Shown here one piece after another: positions 17,697-27,095 of a DNA stretch of 64,000 bases. This DNA is from an uncultured Chloroflexus sp. (GTDB lineage: Bacteria > Chloroflexota > Chloroflexia > Chloroflexales > Chloroflexaceae), in the NCBI RefSeq assembly GCF_937129525.1, contig NZ_CAKZNK010000143.1, forward strand, positions 45,254-109,253, given 5' to 3'. Position 1 is the stretch's first letter. Every line of letters starts with the position of its first letter. The notes beneath the pieces were generated by a model. It had not been told where the DNA came from and did not search any database. It saw only the letters and a list, made by a program, of their open reading frames with translations. A program made the translations under genes and the position numbers.

Positions 17697-19132
17697 ACAA
17701 CCTCTTCCAACTGATTGCCGATCTTACCGACCAGTCAGTATGGCTGGTCGGTGGCGCTGTGCGCGAATTGCTGACCGGCAACACTCCCACCGACATCGAT
17801 CTTGCCGTCACCGGTAGTGGCCTGGCGCTGGCCAAAGCGATTGCCGATGCAGGTGGCGGCGCGTTCGTTGCCCTCGACCGCGAGCGCGATACCGGACGCG
17901 CCGTTTTACCCGACAATATTACGATCGACTGTGCAACTTTACGCGCCGACAATCTGATCGCCGATCTCAGCTTGCGCGACTTCACGATTAATGCGCTCGC
18001 CCTTCCTCTAACTGCGGCGCTGACCGGCGACTGGGATGCCCTGATTGATCCCCTCGGTGGGCGCGATGATCTGGCTGCCGGTCGTCTCCGACTCTGCTCG
18101 CCAGACAGTCTGCGCGATGATCCGTTGCGCATCGCGCGCGCAGGCAGATTTCGAGCTACTCATCGCTTACAGCCCACGCCTGACCTCATTGAGGCAGGCC
18201 GCCTGGCGGCGCCTTTGCTCGTTAACACAGCCGTTGAACGCATCCGTGACGAGCTGCTCAAACTGTGTGATGGGCCGGTCGCTGCTGCCGGCATACAGCT
18301 ACTTGATGAGATGGGAGCACTTACGGTCATCTTTCCAGAACTTGAGCCGGCTCGCGCCTGCGAACAACCGCGCGTACATTTTCTACCGGTTCTCGCCCAT
18401 ATGATTGAAACGGTTGCCGCGCTTGACTGGCTAATTGACAACGGCGATCCACCGATAGCCGCGCAAACCCACCCCCATCTGAGCCGCAACATACCATTTG
18501 CAGCTCAGTATAGTGCGCTGCTCGATCAGCGTCGAGGGATTGCGCGGCGGGCTGCGTTGCTCAAACTGGCGGCACTCTTGCACGACAATGCCAAACCACA
18601 CACCAAAGTGAGTCATCCTGATGGCACTGTCACCTTCTACGGTCACCAAAGTCTAGGCGCGGAAACAGTAGCTCAGATCGGGTATCGGCTACGGTTCAGC
18701 CGCGCCGACACCGCCTACCTCGTAAGCATCGTCAAAGAGCACATGCGTCCGGGACAAATGCGCGACAGCGGGCAATTGAGTGAACGAGGAATCAACCGCT
18801 TTTTCCGAGACACGGGCGATAACGGCCCAGACATCTTACTCCACGAACTGGCCGATCATCTGGCGACGCGCGGGCCGTGGCTCGATCCGGTAGCCTGGAG
18901 TCATCATCTGGAATGGTTAGGGTATGTGCTGGAATATTACTGGAATCCGCCGGCGCCGCCGCCACCACCACTGATCCGCGGCCATGAGTTGATGGCCGCG
19001 TTGCAGCTAGCGCCTGGGCCGGAAGTAGGTCGATTATTGCGTTTAATTCACGAGGCCCACCAGGCAGGAGAGATTCACAGCGCGGAAGAAGCTCTGGCTC
19101 TTGCCCGCGCGCTGCGGGCAGAGCAATCGTAA
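17693..19132 (+). CDS. CCA-adding/poly(A) polymerase-type nucleotidyltransferase with HD domain
   Basis: About 479 residues. The class II nucleotidyltransferase head has VWLVGGAVRELLTG (16-29) followed by TDIDLAVTG, the catalytic DxD. A neck with RIARAGRFRATHRL and VERIRDELLKL follows. A central HD phosphohydrolase domain shows LLHDNAKP and YGHQSLGAE. The protein adds or repairs tRNA CCA ends, or is a poly(A)-polymerase relative. The ATG overlaps the acylase TGA (ATGA), which suggests coupled translation. A Pro-rich run precedes the C-terminal domain. Confidence 0.88.
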   Translation: MNNLFQLIADLTDQSVWLVGGAVRELLTGNTPTDIDLAVTGSGLALAKAIADAGGGAFVALDRERDTGRAVLPDNITIDCATLRADNLIADLSLRDFTINALALPLTAALTGDWDALIDPLGGRDDLAAGRLRLCSPDSLRDDPLRIARAGRFRATHRLQPTPDLIEAGRLAAPLLVNTAVERIRDELLKLCDGPVAAAGIQLLDEMGALTVIFPELEPARACEQPRVHFLPVLAHMIETVAALDWLIDNGDPPIAAQTHPHLSRNIPFAAQYSALLDQRRGIARRAALLKLAALLHDNAKPHTKVSHPDGTVTFYGHQSLGAETVAQIGYRLRFSRADTAYLVSIVKEHMRPGQMRDSGQLSERGINRFFRDTGDNGPDILLHELADHLATRGPWLDPVAWSHHLEWLGYVLEYYWNPPAPPPPPLIRGHELMAALQLAPGPEVGRLLRLIHEAHQAGEIHSAEEALALARALRAEQS

Positions 19133-19139
19133 ACGACAC

Positions 19140-19292
19140 CTAGCGTGGTCGGCGAGGCAAGCGGATCCGATCAGTTTGCTGGCGTTCGGTCACAGGTGGG
19201 TGATCATCATCAAGCAACGGCAACAAGGCCAGCGTCAGCACAATCATCACAAACAACAATACTGAAGGCAATAGCGGTAGTAAATCAGACAT
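19140..19292 (-). CDS. Fifty-residue single-pass membrane protein
   Basis: A short gene with ATG at 19292 and TAG at 19140. The N-terminus is hydrophobic (about 24 residues of Leu, Val, Met, Pro), followed by DDDHPP and a strongly basic tail (RIRLPRRPR). AGGAGGC-like SD GGGAGGC lies 6 bases upstream. A 13-bp hairpin at 19301-19349 ends on that SD. It lies downstream of a CheY-like receiver on the same strand, so both may be in one transcript. It does not overlap the plus-strand gene ending at 19132. No family recognised. Confidence 0.6.
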   Translation of the reverse strand: MSDLLPLLPSVLLFVMIVLTLALLPLLDDDHPPVTERQQTDRIRLPRRPR

Positions 19293-19300
19293 AACATGCC

Positions 19301-19349
19301 TCCCGTTACGATGCCATCGACAATAACAGGCAGCATCATCGTAATGGGA
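19301..19349 (-). promoter_or_regulatory. Intercistronic hairpin touching the SD of the 50-aa gene
   Basis: Plus-strand arms TCCCGTTACGATG (19301-19313) and CATCGTAATGGGA (19337-19349) pair over 13 bp with one G-T position. In the minus-strand mRNA the last bases of the stem (GGGA) are part of the GGGAGGC ribosome site. This is a candidate translation switch; a transcription pause or terminator role is the alternative, but no T-tract follows. Confidence 0.5.
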
Positions 19350-19383
19350 GCATGGAGAGGATAGAATGAAAAAAATCTGATGG

Positions 19384-19782
19384 CTAACTGATGGACGACT
19401 TGCTCAACGTATCGCGCACAATCTGCTCGAGGCGATCAAGTGGAAACGGCTTCGGCAGATAATAATCGATGCGTTGCTCACGCGCGCGCCGTTCAAGCTC
19501 AGGGGTTGCATAAGCGGTGATCATCACAATACTGGTATCGGGGGAAGTTTCTTTGATAGCTGCGGCCAGTTGTAAGCCGTTCATGCCCGGCATATTATAA
19601 TCGGTAATGACAAGGGGTACCCGGCGCAACGCAATTTGAGCCAGTGCATCAGCGCCACTATTGACGGTAATAATATCGTAGCCACCGGTCAAATCTCGCA
19701 TTAAGCGGTGCAAAATGATGAGAATATCGGGCTCATCCTCAACCAGAATGATGGCAGGATTGCGACCGGAAAAATCGGACAT
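19384..19782 (-). CDS. Single-domain CheY-like response regulator
   Basis: About 132 residues, one receiver domain and no output domain. Acidic residues VEDEPD (14-19), phospho-acceptor Asp61 in ITDYNMPGMNG, switch Thr89 and Lys111 (LPKPF) are all present. It probably relays phosphate or acts by binding a partner. AAGGAG lies upstream of the start. No histidine kinase is adjacent. The next gene on the strand is the 50-aa membrane protein. Confidence 0.92.
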   Translation of the reverse strand: MSDFSGRNPAIILVEDEPDILIILHRLMRDLTGGYDIITVNSGADALAQIALRRVPLVITDYNMPGMNGLQLAAAIKETSPDTSIVMITAYATPELERRAREQRIDYYLPKPFPLDRLEQIVRDTLSKSSIS

Positions 19783-19860
19783 AAGAAAAACTCCTTAACC
19801 GTCAGCAACTGCTGATGCCTGCTAAAAGCACGATGCCAATGCCTTTGCAAGGGTAGGGGT

Positions 19861-19889
19861 ATTGTATCACAGGCCAGCATGACCGGCAA
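19861..19889 (-). promoter_or_regulatory. Predicted sigma-A promoter of the CheY-like gene
   Basis: Minus strand: TTGCCG, 17-base spacer, TACAAT, about 80 bases before the start codon. Confidence 0.5.
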
Positions 19890-19979
19890 GCACTGATGGT
19901 ATTATATAGCCGGCCCTGATTATCATGCTCCCGCCTTACCCCTCGCCACGGGGTTATTTGAAAAAAGATCCAAACCCGT

Positions 19980-20885
19980 ATGAACCAGTTACCCGGCATC
20001 TTTCTCAATGTGCTTGCCCCGGTCTTTTTGCTTGTTTTGCTTGGGTATCTTACCGGCCCCAAACTTCAACTCGAAGCCCGCACCCTCTCGCGATTCGCCT
20101 ACTTCATCTTGACGCCAGCTTTTGTATTTTACGTGCTCAGTCAAACCCGGATCGAAGCCGGCCTGGCCGGACGTATGATCGGTTTCATTACCATCGTCTA
20201 CATCGGCTCGATCATCATTGCCTGGCTGATGGCGCGCTTGCTCAAACGCAGCCCGGCAATGACAGCCGCGTATGTGATGATTGCCGCGTTTGGCAATGTT
20301 GGCAATTTTGGCCTGCCGATCATTCAGTTTGCAGAAGGGCCGGCAGCGCTTGGGGCAGCAACCGTCTACTTCCTGGCCAACCTGGTGCTTGCTTTCATTG
20401 TTTGCGTCGGAGCAGCCAACTTCAGTCGCGGTTTCAGCATTGGGATGGCAATACAGGTCTTTCGCACTCCAGCGCTACTGGCGCTCCCGCCGGCGCTGCT
20501 GTTCAACTGGCTCAACATCACACTACCGCCGGTCGTGATGCGCCCGCTAGAACTGCTGTCAGGAGCGCTCATTCCCACTATGTTGATCGTCTTGGGCGCG
20601 CAACTCGCTGCCGCCGGCCTCCCGCGCATTAACGGTGATCTCTTAATTGCCAGCGCAATTCGACTGATCAGCGGGCCAATTCTGGCCTTTAGCACCGCTG
20701 GATGGTTTGCCCTGCCATCGCTTGAGCGAAACGTTGGCATTTTGCAGGCCAGCATGCCAACCGCAGTGCTGGTGAGCATCATCGCAATGGAAAACGATCT
20801 CTTGCCTGAATTTGTCACTGCGACCGTCTTATTCTCAAACCTGGCCAGCATCGTGACCCTGGCGATCGTGCTGGTGTTTCTCTAG
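19980..20885 (+). CDS. AEC-family permease (auxin efflux carrier type)
   Basis: About 301 residues with roughly ten transmembrane helices spread over the length, in a two-fold arrangement typical of the AEC family. The conserved GNVGNFGLPI segment, with its small-residue crossover helix, is near residue 104. Bacterial members carry malate, malonate or other small organic acids, so export or uptake of an organic anion is likely. No SD is clear before the ATG. It stands alone, diverging from the CheY-like gene. Substrate not assignable. Confidence 0.85.
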   Translation: MNQLPGIFLNVLAPVFLLVLLGYLTGPKLQLEARTLSRFAYFILTPAFVFYVLSQTRIEAGLAGRMIGFITIVYIGSIIIAWLMARLLKRSPAMTAAYVMIAAFGNVGNFGLPIIQFAEGPAALGAATVYFLANLVLAFIVCVGAANFSRGFSIGMAIQVFRTPALLALPPALLFNWLNITLPPVVMRPLELLSGALIPTMLIVLGAQLAAAGLPRINGDLLIASAIRLISGPILAFSTAGWFALPSLERNVGILQASMPTAVLVSIIAMENDLLPEFVTATVLFSNLASIVTLAIVLVFL

Positions 20886-20981
20886 CTACGTTTCTAACAA
20901 CAAAATACTGGCTTATCAAATGTTTTACACACAATAAATTAGAGATTTGTGTAGCTATTAAACCGGCAATTATGCTCGCTA

Positions 20982-21010
20982 TCCGAAAGCAAGCGGCAGG
21001 TTTCCGAAAG
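20982..21010. repeat. Two direct copies of TCCGAAAG, two helical turns apart
   Basis: TCCGAAAG at 20982-20989 and again at 21003-21010, a 21-base period. An inverted TTTCGG copy follows at 21021-21026. They lie 60-80 bases upstream of the TRAP binding-protein promoter and could be activator sites. Confidence 0.35.
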
Positions 21011-21047
21011 GCACACCTGTTTTCGGCTGCGTTCAGTTAGAGCAATC

Positions 21048-21084
21048 ATCTGGTTAATCCATTGTTTGCATCATTTCACCAGAT
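21048..21084. promoter_or_regulatory. Inverted repeat spanning the TRAP binding-protein promoter
   Basis: ATCTGGT (21048-21054) and ACCAGAT (21078-21084), perfect 7-base arms 23 bases apart, bracket the -35 box at 21066-21071. A repressor bound here would block the promoter; this is an inference. Confidence 0.4.
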
Positions 21085-21094
21085 CGTTTATAAT
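21066..21094 (+). promoter_or_regulatory. Predicted sigma-A promoter of the TRAP binding-protein gene
   Basis: TTGCAT, 17-base spacer, TATAAT, about 44 bases before ATG 21138. Confidence 0.65.
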
Positions 21095-21137
21095 TAATAT
21101 ACCGATCTTTACAGTTCAGATTGCCCAGGAGCAAAAC

Positions 21138-22349
21138 ATGAAACGACGGGAGTTTCTTCGTGGCGCTGCCGCTGGCGTTCTTGGCGGCCTTGGTCTAACA
21201 CTGGCCGCGTGTGGTCAACCACCAGCCGTTACCAATCCACCCACTACTGCTCCGGCCCAACCGACTGCCGCAGGTGGCGAGCAACCGACCGCTGCGGCAA
21301 CTTCAGCGCCGGCGCCCACTGCGCAAGCACCGGCGCAAGGCTCGTCAATGCCGGCCATCGAGTGGCGCATGGGCACGAGCTGGCCTATCTCGCTCGACAC
21401 CATTTACGGTGGCGCAACAGTGCTGGCTGAGCGCGTGGCTGAATTGTCGAACGGCATGTTTAAGATCACCACTTTCCCCGCTGGTGAACTCTTCCCCGGT
21501 CTCGAAGTGTTGCAAAATGTCTCGCAGGGCACTGTCGAGTCGGGCCATACCGCACTCTACTACTACGTCGGTCTTGATCCGGCGTGGGCCTTCGCCACAT
21601 CGCTGCCCTTCGGTCTCACGGCACAGCAACAGAATGCCTGGCTCTACCACGGCGGTGGCGAACAGGCCATCAACAAGCTCGGCGAAAACTTTGGCGTGAT
21701 CAGCTTTGCCGCCGGCAATACCGGCACCCAGATGGGTGGCTGGTTCCGCCGTGAGATTAACACTGTCGCCGACTTGCAAGGCCTCAAGATGCGCATCCCC
21801 GGTCTCGGCGCGCAAGTCTTGTCGCGGATCGGCGTGGTTACTCAAACACTGCCTGGCGGTGAAATTTTCCAGGCCCTCTCGACCGGCGCTATCGACGCCG
21901 CGGAATGGGTCGGCGCTTACGATGACGAAAAGCTTGGCTTGCCGGATGCGGCTGAATTCTACTACGCTCCCGGCTGGTGGGAACCAGGCCCCTCGTTGCA
22001 CGCTGTTTTCAACCTTGAGGCATGGAACAGGCTGCCGAAGGAGTATCAGAACTTCATCCGCGTCGCGGCTTGGGAATCGAATATGAACATGCTCGCCAAG
22101 TACGACGCGCTGAATAATGATGCGCTCGAGCGGATCGTCGCCAAGGGCAAGAAGCTGCGTTCGTACAGCGACGAGATCTTGAACGCTGCGCAGAAGGCGT
22201 CCTTTGAGCTGTATGCTGAGTACGAAAACCAGTCACCGGCGTTCAAAGAGATCTTCCCAGGCTGGAATAGCTTCCGCCAGAAGATCCAGCGCTGGCACCA
22301 GACGAACGAACTGCCGTTCAACAACTTTGTGAAGAACAATCCGATCTGA
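21138..22349 (+). CDS. dctP: TRAP transporter solute-binding lipoprotein (DctP/TakP type)
   Basis: About 403 residues. The N-terminus KRREFLRG resembles a twin-arginine signal, then a hydrophobic run and a lipobox LAAC, so it should be an outer-leaflet lipoprotein. A low-complexity Thr/Pro/Ala/Gln linker covers about 30-80. The DctP domain contains LKMRIPG, holding the conserved carboxylate-binding Arg, and a later stretch around [13 protein letters not shown] and PGWWEPGPS. That stretch resembles TakP-like 2-oxoacid-binding proteins, so a keto- or other carboxylic acid substrate is likely. ATG 21138 has AGGAGC upstream. Convergent with dctQM. Confidence 0.92.
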   Translation: MKRREFLRGAAAGVLGGLGLTLAACGQPPAVTNPPTTAPAQPTAAGGEQPTAAATSAPAPTAQAPAQGSSMPAIEWRMGTSWPISLDTIYGGATVLAERVAELSNGMFKITTFPAGELFPGLEVLQNVSQGTVESGHTALYYYVGLDPAWAFATSLPFGLTAQQQNAWLYHGGGEQAINKLGENFGVISFAAGNTGTQMGGWFRREINTVADLQGLKMRIPGLGAQVLSRIGVVTQTLPGGEIFQALSTGAIDAAEWVGAYDDEKLGLPDAAEFYYAPGWWEPGPSLHAVFNLEAWNRLPKEYQNFIRVAAWESNMNMLAKYDALNNDALERIVAKGKKLRSYSDEILNAAQKASFELYAEYENQSPAFKEIFPGWNSFRQKIQRWHQTNELPFNNFVKNNPI

Positions 22350-22368
22350 TAGCGGCCACTAGCGCCAG

Positions 22369-22410
22369 ACCGGGGAGCGAAGCAGTTAGCTTCGCTCCCC
22401 GGTTTTTATT
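22369..22410 (+). terminator. Rho-independent terminator of dctP
   Basis: A perfect 15-bp GC-rich stem (ACCGGGGAGCGAAGC with its complement) and a 5-base loop, followed by TTTTTATT. The strongest terminator in the window. Confidence 0.92.
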
Positions 22411-22462
22411 GTGTGAGCGTAAGGCCTTAATCTCAGGACTCGCCGTTGAGCGTCACCTGTAA

Positions 22463-22502
22463 ACGCGAAGAGAAACCTCCCGCCGGACATCGAGCGGGAG
22501 GT
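22463..22502 (-). terminator. Terminator of dctQM
   Basis: ACCTCCCGC, 10-base loop, GCGGGAGGT; on the minus strand it is followed by TTTCTCTTC. It lies just after the dctM stop codon. Confidence 0.75.
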
Positions 22503-22523
22503 CTCGTGATTTTTAACTTCAGA

Positions 22524-23858
22524 TCAAGTACCGAAAGAGATAGCCGGCAGATAGAGTGCGAGCTGCGGGAAGAAGATCAAAATGACGACGATCATCAATT
22601 GAATAGCGATAAACGGTATGACACCGCGATAGATGTCTCCGGTTGTAATGCCGGGTGGCGCGACGCCGCGCAGATAGAAGAGCGCAAAACCAAACGGCGG
22701 CGTCAGGAAGGAGGTTTGCAGGTTTGCGCCCAGCAGCACGCCAAACCAGATCAGATCAAAGCCGAGCGCCTTAGCCACCGGCACGAAGAGCGGAATAACG
22801 ATAAAGCAGATCTCAAAGAAGTCGATAAAGAAGCCAAGGAAGAAGACGATCAGCATGCTGATGATCAGGAAGCCCCAGGCGCCACCGGGCAGATTGGTCA
22901 TTAAGTCGAAGACAAACTTGTCACCGCTGAGAGCGCGGAAGACCAGGGCAAACGCTGTCGATCCGATCAGAATGAAGAGCACCATCGTGGTGGCGCGCAT
23001 AGTGGCATCGCAGACGGCAACAAAGTTCTTCCAGTTCAACCGGCGATTGGCCAGCGCCAGCAACGTTGCGCCGAGCGCGCCCACAGCGCCGGCTTCTGTT
23101 GCCGTTGCAATGCCGAAGAAGATTGACCCTAACACGGCAACAATCAGGACGAGTGGCGGCACCATCACTTTGGCCACGCGCAACGCCAGCGCCTGGCCGG
23201 TCATCGAACGGGCTGACAATGGCAGGGCAGGCGCCATCTCCGGTTTCAGCAGCGCAACCATCCAGCAGTAGAAGGCTAACGCTGCCGCCAGCAGCAGGCC
23301 GGGGATCAATGAACCGAGAAAGAGCCGACCTACCGAGACACCGATCTGATCACCCAATACGACCAACACCACTGACGGCGGAATAATCTGACCGAGCGTA
23401 CCAGCGGCGCAAATCACGCCACAGGCCAGCTCTTTGTTATAGCCGTAGCGGAGCATAATCGGGAGCGAGATCAGGCCCATCGCGACCACCGTTGCCGCAA
23501 CCACACCGGTCGTTGCCGCCAGCAGAGCGCCCACAACCACCACGGAAATGGCCAGACCGCCGCGCACCGGACCGAACAGAACACCCATTGTATCGAGCAG
23601 ATCTTCGGCGAGACCCGATTTTTCCAGCATTGAGCCGAGGAAGATGAAGTAGGGAATGGCGAGCAGGGTGTAATTGGACATGACGTTAAAGATGCGCGAC
23701 GGCAGAGCGCGGATAATAATTGGATCGAAGATGCCAAGTGAAACGCCAATGATACCAAAGACAATCGCCGTCGCGCCGAGCGAAAATGCCACCGGGTAGC
23801 CGATGCCAAGGATGACCAGCGCCCCGAGAAACATCATGGGTCCGAGCCACTCGTACAT
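22524..23858 (-). CDS. dctM: TRAP transporter large permease subunit
   Basis: About 444 residues with roughly a dozen hydrophobic helices, the DctM fold that forms the ion-coupled transport channel. Conserved segments include LAIPYFIFLGSML near residue 65 and GAAGT/LGQIIPPSVVLVVLGD near residue 155. It runs 15 bases after dctQ, so both subunits are co-expressed. The binding protein is on the opposite strand, converging from the other side. DctM-type transporters use a sodium or proton gradient. Confidence 0.95.
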   Translation of the reverse strand: MYEWLGPMMFLGALVILGIGYPVAFSLGATAIVFGIIGVSLGIFDPIIIRALPSRIFNVMSNYTLLAIPYFIFLGSMLEKSGLAEDLLDTMGVLFGPVRGGLAISVVVVGALLAATTGVVAATVVAMGLISLPIMLRYGYNKELACGVICAAGTLGQIIPPSVVLVVLGDQIGVSVGRLFLGSLIPGLLLAAALAFYCWMVALLKPEMAPALPLSARSMTGQALALRVAKVMVPPLVLIVAVLGSIFFGIATATEAGAVGALGATLLALANRRLNWKNFVAVCDATMRATTMVLFILIGSTAFALVFRALSGDKFVFDLMTNLPGGAWGFLIISMLIVFFLGFFIDFFEICFIVIPLFVPVAKALGFDLIWFGVLLGANLQTSFLTPPFGFALFYLRGVAPPGITTGDIYRGVIPFIAIQLMIVVILIFFPQLALYLPAISFGT

Positions 23859-23873
23859 GGAGCCTCCAAAATT

Positions 23874-24434
23874 TTATAGTTTAGTCTCGCTTGCTTCTTC
23901 GAGTTGCGCAACCTTGAGCACGCCTCGGAATGCGGCATAATACTTGATTGCTTCAGAAATACCCTGAATGATCAGAAGGATTGGGCTAACGATGAGAAAC
24001 GTCTTGATCACATAGCGCGGCAAACCGCCAGGATCAGGTGAACCTTCGCGAATACGCCATGATTGTTCCACATACGGCAATCCGAAGTAGATGAGCAATC
24101 CACAAAAGGGGATCAGGAATAAGATTGTGCCAAGTAGATTGACCAGCGCTTTGCGCTTTTCAGAGTAATTGCTGTAGAAGACATCAACGCGCACATGCTC
24201 GTTATGCTTTAACGCATAGGCAGCGCCGAGCAGAAAGATCAATGAGAAGATATACCATTGAGCTTCAATGTAGAAGTTGGAACCTAGCGTGCGCCCAATT
24301 GCGCGACCGACATAGCGATTGGCGACATTCCAGACCCCAACTGCCACTACGATTGGCACAAGAAAATAGGCCAGTCTCCCTACCCATTCAGTGAAGGTGT
24401 CAATTGCCCGAGAAATACGCAACAATGCCTGCAC
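23874..24434 (-). CDS. dctQ: TRAP transporter small permease subunit
   Basis: About 186 residues and four transmembrane helices, the DctQ fold. GTG 24434 is preferred because GGAAGGAAGG lies about 7 bases upstream and the protein then opens MQALLRISRAIDTFTEWV. A longer GTG start at 24470 would add a polar leader. Helices begin near residue 20. Pairs with dctM; together with DctP they form a tripartite uptake system. Confidence 0.88.
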   Translation of the reverse strand: MQALLRISRAIDTFTEWVGRLAYFLVPIVVAVGVWNVANRYVGRAIGRTLGSNFYIEAQWYIFSLIFLLGAAYALKHNEHVRVDVFYSNYSEKRKALVNLLGTILFLIPFCGLLIYFGLPYVEQSWRIREGSPDPGGLPRYVIKTFLIVSPILLIIQGISEAIKYYAAFRGVLKVAQLEEASETKL

Positions 24435-24575
24435 GTAGCCACCTTCCTTCCCTTTCCCAGCGTGAGACACAACAGACCAGAAGCAGCAAGTTGAATATAC
24501 AACCGCTGTGATAGCAGTCTAACGGGAGATGTGTGAGATCTCAATATTATGGGATTATGCAACTTTATAGCTTCA

Positions 24576-24604
24576 ATGGTACACGGAATCAGGCGACTTG
24601 TCAA
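24576..24604 (-). promoter_or_regulatory. Predicted sigma-A promoter of dctQM
   Basis: Minus strand: TTGACA, 17-base spacer, TACCAT. The -10 is imperfect but the -35 is exact. The leader to the dctQ start is about 130 bases. Confidence 0.5.
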
Positions 24605-24632
24605 AAACGGCAATGTAACAGAATGATCACAC

Positions 24633-24672
24633 GATAAAAATACGAGCAGAGTGACGACCAGGATCACTCTGC
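24633..24672 (-). terminator. Terminator of pckG
   Basis: GCAGAGTGA, 9-base loop, TCACTCTGC: a perfect 9-bp stem. On the minus strand it is followed by TCGTATTTTTATCG. Located after the pckG stop codon and before the dctQM promoter region. Confidence 0.8.
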
Positions 24673-24737
24673 CCGCGAAGATAACTCGACTGATATCCAA
24701 TGGGCGCTCTCGTCACCGCAACACGATGCAGATGACG

Positions 24738-26573
24738 CTATTCGTGTGTTGCGCCCCATTTTTCTGGCGTGCGCCAGAGACTCGACAAGATGAGATCGCG
24801 CACCGATAACAACTCTTTGGGCAAGCGGTCGTAGAGCTTGATGAACAGTTCTTCGTGCAGCAAGATCTCTTGCTGCCATTCGGATACGTCGCACTCCATC
24901 ACCTGATCAAACTTATCGGGACTGAAATCAAGCCCACGCCAGTCGAGATCTTCGTAGCGCGGCACCCAGCCGATCGGCGTCTCGACACTAACCGCCTGAC
25001 CATGAGCGCGTTCGATGACCCATTTCAACACGCGCAGGTTCTCGCCAAAACCGGGCCAGATGAACTTGCCGTTTTCGTCTTTGCGGAACCAGTTGACGCT
25101 AAAGATGCGCGGTGGATTCTTGAGGCGACGCCCGAAGCTGAGCCAGTGATTGAAATAGTCGGCCATGTGGTAGCCGATGAACGGCAGCATGGCAAACGGA
25201 TCGCGGCGCACCACCCCTTGCTGGCCCATTGCTGCCGCCGTTGTCTCAGATCCCATCGTCGCCGCCAGATAGACGCCGTAAGTCCAGTTGAATGCCTGAT
25301 AGACCAGGGGCACGGTACGACTGCGCCGCCCGCCGAAGATAAATGCTTCAATCGGCACACCGTTCGGATTTTCCCACTCAGGGTCGATGGCCGGATTCTG
25401 GTAGGCCGGCGCGGTGAAACGGGCATTAGGATGCGCTGCCAGTCGGCCACAGCCAGGTGTCCAATCACGACCTTGCCAGTCGATCAGGTGAGCAGGCGGC
25501 TCGTCAGTCATGCCTTCCCACCAGACATCGCCATCGTCGGTCAAGGCAACATTGGTGAAGATGCTGTTTGCCCGGCAACTCTCCATCGCATTGGGATTGG
25601 TCTTGTACGACGTGCCAGGCGCAACGCCGAAGTAGCCAGCCTCAGGGTTGATAGCGTACAGCTTACCATCAGCGCCTGGCTTGATCCAGGCAATATCGTC
25701 GCCAACGGTCGTGATCTCCCAGCCTTCCTGCTTGAACGGATCAGGCGGAATCAACATGGCAAAATTGGTTTTGCCGCAAGCCGAAGGGAAGGCAGCCGCT
25801 ACATACGTCTTGCGACCAGATGGTTCTTTGACTCCCAAGATGAGCATGTGTTCGGCCAGCCACCCCGCCTGACGCGCCATAACCGAGGCGATCCGCAAGG
25901 CAAAACACTTCTTGCCAAGCAGGGCATTGCCACCGTAGCCGGAACCAAAACTCCAGATTGCGCGCTCTTCGGGGAAGTGAACGATATATTTGGTTGGATT
26001 GCAAGGCCACGGCACATCAGGCTGACCAGGCTCAAGTGGCGTGCCGACACTGTGCAGACACGGAATGTATTCGCCATCTTCACCCAATACGTCGTAAATC
26101 TTCGTCGAAACGCGGGTCATGATGTGCATGTTGACGACTACGTAGGGCGAGTCGGTGAGTTCGATGCCGATGTGAGCAATCGGCGACCCTATCGGCCCCA
26201 TGCTGAAAGGAATAACATACAACACCCGACCGCGCATACTACCCTTGAACAGCTTCAGCAGGATCTCCTTCATCTCTTTCGGCGCCATCCAGTTATTGGT
26301 GGGGCCGGCATCGTCTTTCGAGATGCTACAAATAAAGGTGCGATCTTCAACGCGAGCAACATCTGAGGGATCCGAGCGGGCAAGAAAGCTGTTGGGGCGA
26401 AGTTTGGGGTTGAGACGAATAAACGTTCCGGTTTCAACCATCTGATTGCAGAGTGCATCGTATTCGGCCTGCGTTCCATCACAAAAATGAACTCGCTCCG
26501 GTTCACAGAGGTTGACAATCTCTTCGATCCACTCGCGAAGCTGACGGTGCCGAATGTATGCAGGAAACTGCAT
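24738..26573 (-). CDS. pckG: Phosphoenolpyruvate carboxykinase (GTP)
   Basis: Interconverts oxaloacetate and PEP with GTP or GDP. The GTP-type signature [12 protein letters not shown] (P-loop) lies near residue 258, followed by [10 protein letters not shown]. The GSETTAAA stretch and [14 protein letters not shown], typical of the animal/actinobacterial type, are near residues 460-500. About 611 residues from ATG 26573, preceded by GGAGGAGG. It stands alone on its transcript, ending at a hairpin with a T-tract. In a phototroph it may run either for gluconeogenesis or for anaplerotic carboxylation. Confidence 0.96.
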   Translation of the reverse strand: MQFPAYIRHRQLREWIEEIVNLCEPERVHFCDGTQAEYDALCNQMVETGTFIRLNPKLRPNSFLARSDPSDVARVEDRTFICSISKDDAGPTNNWMAPKEMKEILLKLFKGSMRGRVLYVIPFSMGPIGSPIAHIGIELTDSPYVVVNMHIMTRVSTKIYDVLGEDGEYIPCLHSVGTPLEPGQPDVPWPCNPTKYIVHFPEERAIWSFGSGYGGNALLGKKCFALRIASVMARQAGWLAEHMLILGVKEPSGRKTYVAAAFPSACGKTNFAMLIPPDPFKQEGWEITTVGDDIAWIKPGADGKLYAINPEAGYFGVAPGTSYKTNPNAMESCRANSIFTNVALTDDGDVWWEGMTDEPPAHLIDWQGRDWTPGCGRLAAHPNARFTAPAYQNPAIDPEWENPNGVPIEAFIFGGRRSRTVPLVYQAFNWTYGVYLAATMGSETTAAAMGQQGVVRRDPFAMLPFIGYHMADYFNHWLSFGRRLKNPPRIFSVNWFRKDENGKFIWPGFGENLRVLKWVIERAHGQAVSVETPIGWVPRYEDLDWRGLDFSPDKFDQVMECDVSEWQQEILLHEELFIKLYDRLPKELLSVRDLILSSLWRTPEKWGATHE

Positions 26574-26876
26574 GGCCTCCTCCCTCTCTCCTATACTATA
26601 ACCACAACTGGAGATAATAGCTGTGACGCTTTGAACAAGGTCGATCATAGCATAGAACAGAAATCAATGCAGATATGAAACTGTAGACTTTCTGGAACAG
26701 TTGCGCAACTAACGAAGGTGGCCGGCCAGAGGGCAGGACGAATGCGATAGTGGGTCACGAGACTTCGGTAATAGTGGGGCATCAGCGGTTCTTTGCGCTT
26801 GCTCTGTTGCCCTGTGGTATACTGATATGCCTGCATCATGCAGCAAACCGTATCAAGATGAGGAGTGTTGCAATTT

Positions 26877-27092
26877 ATGGAAACCGCTCTGTACATCGCC
26901 ATTCTGGTTATTAGCGTCGTTATGAGCGTACTGGTGATCTTGCAGTCGCGTGGTGGCGGCCTTAACCGTGATACCAGCTCGATCTATCGCACGCGCCGCG
27001 GGATTGAAAAGACACTTTACCAGGCGACCATTGTGCTAGGGGTCAGCTTCCTTCTGCTGGCGCTGATCACCAGTCTGCCGATCTTCGATTAG
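26877..27092 (+). CDS. secG: Protein translocase subunit SecG
   Basis: Seventy-one residues with two transmembrane helices (about 3-20 and 48-65) separated by a short polar loop with QSRGGGLNRDTSS, the SecG signature. SecG assists the SecYE channel. ATG 26877, with GAGGAG upstream. A TATACT -10 lies about 55 bases before, although its -35 is poor. Three bases separate it from the next gene, which exports an anchored binding protein. Confidence 0.93.
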   Translation: METALYIAILVISVVMSVLVILQSRGGGLNRDTSSIYRTRRGIEKTLYQATIVLGVSFLLLALITSLPIFD

Positions 27093-27095
27093 GGT

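Noticed and set aside
24855..26366. A 503-codon plus-strand open frame opposite pckG
   Set aside because: Shadow frame over the confirmed PEP carboxykinase; composition rich in His and Arg, no domain, no start site.
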